A stretch of DNA of 64,000 bases from Chromatiales bacterium (ex Bugula neritina AB1). GTDB lineage: Bacteria; Pseudomonadota; Gammaproteobacteria; Granulosicoccales; Granulosicoccaceae. Under the pieces are notes generated by a model. It saw only the letters and a list, made by a program, of their open reading frames with translations. It was not told the DNA's origin and searched no databases. Both the position numbers and the translations under genes were made by a program. The stretch covers positions 62,001 through 126,000 of the forward strand of contig MDLA01000142.1 in the NCBI GenBank assembly GCA_001730015.1. The letters are read 5' to 3'. Below are positions 60,425 to 64,000 of this stretch, piece after piece; position 1 is the first letter of the stretch, and the number at the start of each line of letters is the position of its first letter.

Positions 60425-62017
60425 GTGGGACAGGGTATGTCGTTAAGCTCAGCCCAGACGCACGCCTGTTCTCATATTGCCAGCCACCGTGACGAGTTGT
60501 CCGCCTGGACATCTACCATTTTCAATTACGGTGAAACCGCCTGGCGCGAGTATCAGTCGGCGGCGTGGTATATAAATATTTTACGCGAGCACGGCTTCAC
60601 GGTTGAAGAAGGTTCAGCCGGAATGCCGACTGCGTTTTGCGCACAGTGGCAAAATGGCGCCGGGCCTGTTGTGGGTCTTTACGCAGAATACGATGCGGTA
60701 CCCGGTAATTGTCAGGCTGCGGTCCCTCGCAAAGAGCCCAGAGCAGGTCTGAATTATCCTGCCGGGGGTCATACCGATCCGCACTCAGCGCTCGGTATGA
60801 GTGGCCTGGCGGCGTTGCTTGCGACTAAATCTGCCATGCAAGCTCACGGAATTTCCGGTGGCTTGCGTTTTACCGGTGAGCCGGCTGAAAAAGTTCGCGG
60901 CTCAAAACCGATTCATGCGGCGGCCGGATACTATGACGGTTTGGCGGCAATGCTGTCTTTTCACCCGTTCTATATGCTGCCAATGTGCAATACCGTGCGC
61001 TGGGATACCCACTGCGGTGCCGCCTATTCGATGATCTATCGCTTTACCTGCGATCAGCCCGAGCGCTGGGGGCCGGTTAATGCTGTCGGCAATGACGCCC
61101 CTATTCCGCAGTCGCATAGTGCGGTGCGCGCGCCCGGTGCAAATGACGCACTGATGTCGATGTATCTGTCGTCGAAATCACTGCGCGATTCGATGTTGCC
61201 GCATCAGGGTGGATGGTCTGTGTCCGAGGCGATTCTAACGGCCGGGCAGGCCACCGCAGATAATCTGCCGGCGGCGCTGGCTGACATCCAGTACATGATT
61301 CGAGTGCCGGAAATTGCAATGGCAGAGCAGGTGACAGCGGTGCTCGATCGCAATGCAGCGGCTGCGGCGGCAATTGCCGGTTGTGAGTGGGAGCGGCACT
61401 GGGTTAGCAAGAGCCGCCACGGTCTGGCTAACCATGTGATGGCCGGCCTTGTCTGGCAGAATCTGCAGAGCGTGGGTGCCCCCCATTGGGATAACACCGC
61501 AACGGCTATTGCACAGGAAATACAAAAAAACCTGGGGTTTGCGCCGATGGAAAAACCGTTTTTACCGGCCTGCACCGAATTGATCTCGCCGACCGACGCG
61601 GAAGCCTTGCTGCGAAGGGATCTTCCGCCGTCCCAGTTGAACTCTACTTCCGACGATTACACCGACATGACCTGGCATACGCCGACCGCGCGATTCTATA
61701 TTGCCCGACCAGCCCTGCAGCCGGCACCGGAAGGGCCTTACCCGTCCTGGGTAATGAACGCGCTTGGCGGTATTTCCGAAACAATAGATCCGATGGTGCA
61801 AACCGCAGCGAAGGTGCTCGCGACTTCGGCGTTGCGAGTGCTGGAAGATAAATCAGCCAGACTCGCCGCGCAGGATGAATTTGAGCGGCGAACCGGCGGT
61901 GGTATTGGCGGTGAGCATTGGGTAGCTCCGCTATGCGACTACGAACCACCTATTAATTTTCGCTGGCCCGAATATATAGAAACCACCCGTGGCAGAGGCT
62001 GGTGCATTCCCGGTTGA
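60425..62017 (+). CDS. M20 peptidase/amidohydrolase, AbgB-like
   Basis: 530 residues from GTG 60425, behind AAGGAAAG; ATG 60437 is an alternative. The M20 fold is seen in VVGLYAEYDAVPGNCQ, GHTDPHSALGMSG, then the catalytic glutamate in FTGEPAEKVRGSKP and MLSFHPFYMLP. The dimerisation domain runs from about 205 to 330. Similar to subunits that split aminobenzoyl-glutamate or other N-acyl amino acids. Longer than the usual 430-480 residues. Stand-alone. Confidence 0.88.
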   Translation: MGQGMSLSSAQTHACSHIASHRDELSAWTSTIFNYGETAWREYQSAAWYINILREHGFTVEEGSAGMPTAFCAQWQNGAGPVVGLYAEYDAVPGNCQAAVPRKEPRAGLNYPAGGHTDPHSALGMSGLAALLATKSAMQAHGISGGLRFTGEPAEKVRGSKPIHAAAGYYDGLAAMLSFHPFYMLPMCNTVRWDTHCGAAYSMIYRFTCDQPERWGPVNAVGNDAPIPQSHSAVRAPGANDALMSMYLSSKSLRDSMLPHQGGWSVSEAILTAGQATADNLPAALADIQYMIRVPEIAMAEQVTAVLDRNAAAAAAIAGCEWERHWVSKSRHGLANHVMAGLVWQNLQSVGAPHWDNTATAIAQEIQKNLGFAPMEKPFLPACTELISPTDAEALLRRDLPPSQLNSTSDDYTDMTWHTPTARFYIARPALQPAPEGPYPSWVMNALGGISETIDPMVQTAAKVLATSALRVLEDKSARLAAQDEFERRTGGGIGGEHWVAPLCDYEPPINFRWPEYIETTRGRGWCIPG

Positions 62018-62055
62018 ATTTGCTGTGCCACAAACTCGAGCACTAACGCTTCAGT

Positions 62056-62484
62056 TTAGACATCATCCGCATCGTCAACGACAACTTGTCCGGTGGCACG
62101 CCGCCACAGGATTGCGCCGGATAGTCCAATGCCCAGAAAAACACTGTAGAGAATTAATCCCAGCCACTGGAGTGATTGCGCATTGCCCGCGGCGACCCAG
62201 CCTTCCTGCAGAGATAAATAGGCCAGCGCAGCAAACAGAATCAATACAATGATTGTCCCGAGCATACCCAGTGCTTTCCACGCGGCAATCAGCAAGGCAA
62301 TGTTCAACAGGATCGCAATAATAGCGACTAGTATCACCCACGCATCGGTTGGGTTGTCGTTGTGGTAAACCCAATGGAAGATGGATTTACCGGTCGGATT
62401 GTATGTTCCGAAGACGACCACTGCCGCGATCAGCACCCGAACCAGCAGAACGGCGGGTGAAGAGTCTTGTAGCGCTTTGATCAT
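62056..62484 (-). CDS. DUF6524-like four-helix membrane protein
   Basis: 142 residues with four membrane spans: VLLVRVLIAAVVVFGTYNPTG, WVILVAIIAILLNIALLIAA, TIIVLILFAALAYLSL and WLGLILYSVFLGIGLSGAIL. YNPTGKSIFHWVY after the first span is characteristic of DUF6524. The C-terminus VVVDDADDV is acidic and cytoplasmic. Function unknown; common in Proteobacteria. Confidence 0.8.
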   Translation of the reverse strand: MIKALQDSSPAVLLVRVLIAAVVVFGTYNPTGKSIFHWVYHNDNPTDAWVILVAIIAILLNIALLIAAWKALGMLGTIIVLILFAALAYLSLQEGWVAAGNAQSLQWLGLILYSVFLGIGLSGAILWRRATGQVVVDDADDV

Positions 62485-62563
62485 AGGTTTTTATTGTCCG
62501 GATGTTGAATAGTGTTTGAATGCGAATATAAAGGTAGTCGGTGTTTGCCGTTCTGAAAGTCTG

Positions 62564-63790
62564 TTAATGCTCGATTTCAGCGGCGCGCATACCGATCAGG
62601 TACAAAATGCCATCGAGGCCGACATTGCCAAAGGCGTTTTGTGCCTGTTCCCTGACCTTGGGCTTAGCATGATAGGCGATGCCGAGCCCGGCAACTGTTA
62701 GCATTGAGATATCGTTTGCTCCGTCGCCAACAGCGATAACCTGCTCGAGCTTGATACCTTCGTCGTCGGCAATAGATCGCAGTAATTCGGCTTTGCGCTT
62801 TTCGTTGACAATGTCGCCAGCGACTTTGCCGGTAAGCCTGCCGTCAATTATTTGCAGCGCATTGGCGTGTACATGGTCAATGCCGAGCTTGTCGGCAAGT
62901 TTCTCGGCGAACCAGGTAAATCCCCCCGAGATAATGGCGGTTTTATAACCCAGCCGATTAAGGTTTTTCAACAGGCTTTCGGCGCCGGCGCTGATTTCGA
63001 GATTATCGTAAATGGTTTGCAGGGTCGATTCCGGCAAACCGCGTAACAGCGCCAGACGTTGTCGAAAACTGTCATTGAAGTCCAGTTCGCCGTTCATCGC
63101 GCGAGCTGTAATGGCGGACACCTGTTCGCCTACACCGGCTTCGGCCGCCATGAGATCGATGACTTCACCCTGAATCAGGGTGGAGTCCATATCGAAGCAC
63201 ACCAGTCGACGGGTACGACGCCAGATGTTGTCTTCCTGAATGGCGATGTCGGCTCCGACATGGTGGCTCAGCGACAGGCTGGCAGCTCGCAGCTTTTCTA
63301 TATCGCCGCGGCGGTGATTGATACGAATCTCAACGGCTATCAGTGCAGGCTTGGCATCTTGCGAAATAGGGTAGCGCGATGATATGCGCTGGATACTTTT
63401 TATGTTCCAGCCGGACTGACTGAGTATTTCGGTTACCTGTGCTATCAGGCTGGCGTTGAGTCGTTGCCCGAGCAGCGTAATGATCTGCCGGTCCTGACCG
63501 GTTTCGGCCACCCAGTTACTGTACCCGTCGGCACTGATCGGCTTAAAACGGATATCAAGACCGAGGTCGTGCGCTTTGAATAAGAGCTCTTTGAATAACG
63601 TGTCGGGGGCAGGCGCTTTGCTGTTATCCGGTTGCACATCAATGAGCATGCCCCAGGAAAGATTGTTGTGAATAACGGCCTGGTCGATATCCAGTACCGT
63701 GATGTTGTAGTTTGCAAGAATGGAGGATAACCCGGAGGTAATACCGGGGCGGTCTCGACCGGATACATTTATCAGAACAATTTGGCTCAC
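62564..63790 (-). CDS. serB: Phosphoserine phosphatase SerB with two ACT-like domains
   Basis: 408 residues. Two N-terminal ACT-like domains (about 1-85 and 100-185; the first opens LINVSGRDRPGITSGLSSIL) are followed by the HAD domain with the catalytic DMDST at 200-204, ISGGFTWFAEKLA, and DGANDISMLTVAGLGIAY. It makes L-serine, the last step of serine synthesis, and the ACT domains are likely to sense serine. The CBS enzyme at 48495 also uses serine. Confidence 0.96.
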   Translation of the reverse strand: MSQIVLINVSGRDRPGITSGLSSILANYNITVLDIDQAVIHNNLSWGMLIDVQPDNSKAPAPDTLFKELLFKAHDLGLDIRFKPISADGYSNWVAETGQDRQIITLLGQRLNASLIAQVTEILSQSGWNIKSIQRISSRYPISQDAKPALIAVEIRINHRRGDIEKLRAASLSLSHHVGADIAIQEDNIWRRTRRLVCFDMDSTLIQGEVIDLMAAEAGVGEQVSAITARAMNGELDFNDSFRQRLALLRGLPESTLQTIYDNLEISAGAESLLKNLNRLGYKTAIISGGFTWFAEKLADKLGIDHVHANALQIIDGRLTGKVAGDIVNEKRKAELLRSIADDEGIKLEQVIAVGDGANDISMLTVAGLGIAYHAKPKVREQAQNAFGNVGLDGILYLIGMRAAEIEH

Positions 63791-63850
63791 GGGTAACTTC
63801 TTGAGATTCTGAGTGAAAAAAGCTCACTAGTATAGCATTCTATGATTGCT

Positions 63851-64000
63851 TTAAAGAGGTTCGAATTCAGATAGAGCCAGCCCGCAGGCATATCCGGACG
63901 ACCAGGCCCATTGAAAGTTGAATCCACCAAGGTGCCCGGTCACATCGACAACCTCGCCGATGAAAAACAACCCCCGCTGCGAAGTGCATTCCATGGTTTT
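63851..64000 (-). CDS. HI0933/YhiN-family flavoprotein, C-terminal end (cut by window edge)
   Basis: 50 codons read off the right edge, ending at TAA 63851. The frame gives KTMECTSQRGLFFIGEVVDV, then TGHLGGFNFQWAWSSGYACG, which is the closing part of the HI0933-type NAD(P)/FAD-dependent oxidoreductases: GLYFAGE-, then G-D-x-GGYNLQWA-, then SG. The start lies outside the window. Confidence 0.85.
   Translation of the reverse strand, partial: KTMECTSQRGLFFIGEVVDVTGHLGGFNFQWAWSSGYACGLALSEFEPL

Noticed and set aside
1..64000. tRNA, rRNA, CRISPR or riboswitch
   Set aside because: No cloverleaf-like spans, rRNA signatures, regularly spaced repeats or known riboswitch cores were seen in the intergenic regions I read.

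Overview
The window looks like a chromosomal segment of a Gammaproteobacterium, probably marine. The lineage call is inference. It rests on a YehS/DUF1456 protein, a SerB with two ACT-like domains, an LplT-PlsC fusion, DUF6524 and DUF6428 proteins and a TraF-like outer-membrane protein, plus many oxidoreductases and peptide or amide hydrolases. There is no rRNA, tRNA, CRISPR array, prophage or intact insertion sequence. Composition is moderately GC-rich except around 38.7-42.4 kb, which is visibly AT-richer.

Left part (1-12 kb): a MoxR-type ATPase (cut by the edge) divergent from a cytoplasmic BisC/TorZ-like molybdoenzyme; a small membrane protein; a possible gene remnant; an overlapping pair (membrane protein plus endonuclease/exonuclease/phosphatase protein); an acetamidase/formamidase; a SprT-like protein with an extra C-terminal domain; and two isopenicillin-N-synthase-like oxygenases flanking a TTC38-like TPR protein.

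12-28 kb: a PIG-L deacetylase/glutamine-amidotransferase-like protein lies divergent from a five-gene operon. That operon encodes a solute-binding protein, two permeases, an argininosuccinate-lyase-like enzyme and an ATPase, so import and lyase catabolism appear coupled. Next come a Bcr/CflA exporter, an ArsR regulator divergent from DUF6428 and DUF4166 genes, and an operon of gamma-glutamyltransferase plus both subunits of aconitase X.

28-42 kb: YehS, a SLATT/DUF4231 membrane protein, a FucU-type mutarotase, a TraF-like outer-membrane protein with a large lipoprotein, an IorA/IorB-type molybdenum hydroxylase with an HxlR regulator, and a secreted diheme protein. Then comes an AT-rich two-gene unit, a P-loop NTPase translationally coupled to a one-helix membrane protein, followed by a decayed VOC pseudogene. 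The NTPase unit is the best candidate for an undescribed system, possibly defensive.

42-64 kb: an MFS-acyltransferase fusion and a small DMT protein. A sulfur/glutathione-type group follows (gamma-glutamyltransferase, cysteine desulfurase-like, cystathionine beta-synthase, PrcB-like lipoprotein), then a PhyH dioxygenase and a SulP transporter with a universal stress protein. A five-gene CoxMSL-type operon ends in a MoaD-like protein and an NTF2-like protein. The window closes with a glutathione transferase, an M20 amidohydrolase, SerB and the end of an HI0933-type flavoprotein.

Five copies of a roughly 160-bp intergenic element are scattered across the window. They fall into two sequence subfamilies that share an inner core and the same nested inverted-repeat layout. 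They were found by eye and are not explained by any gene.
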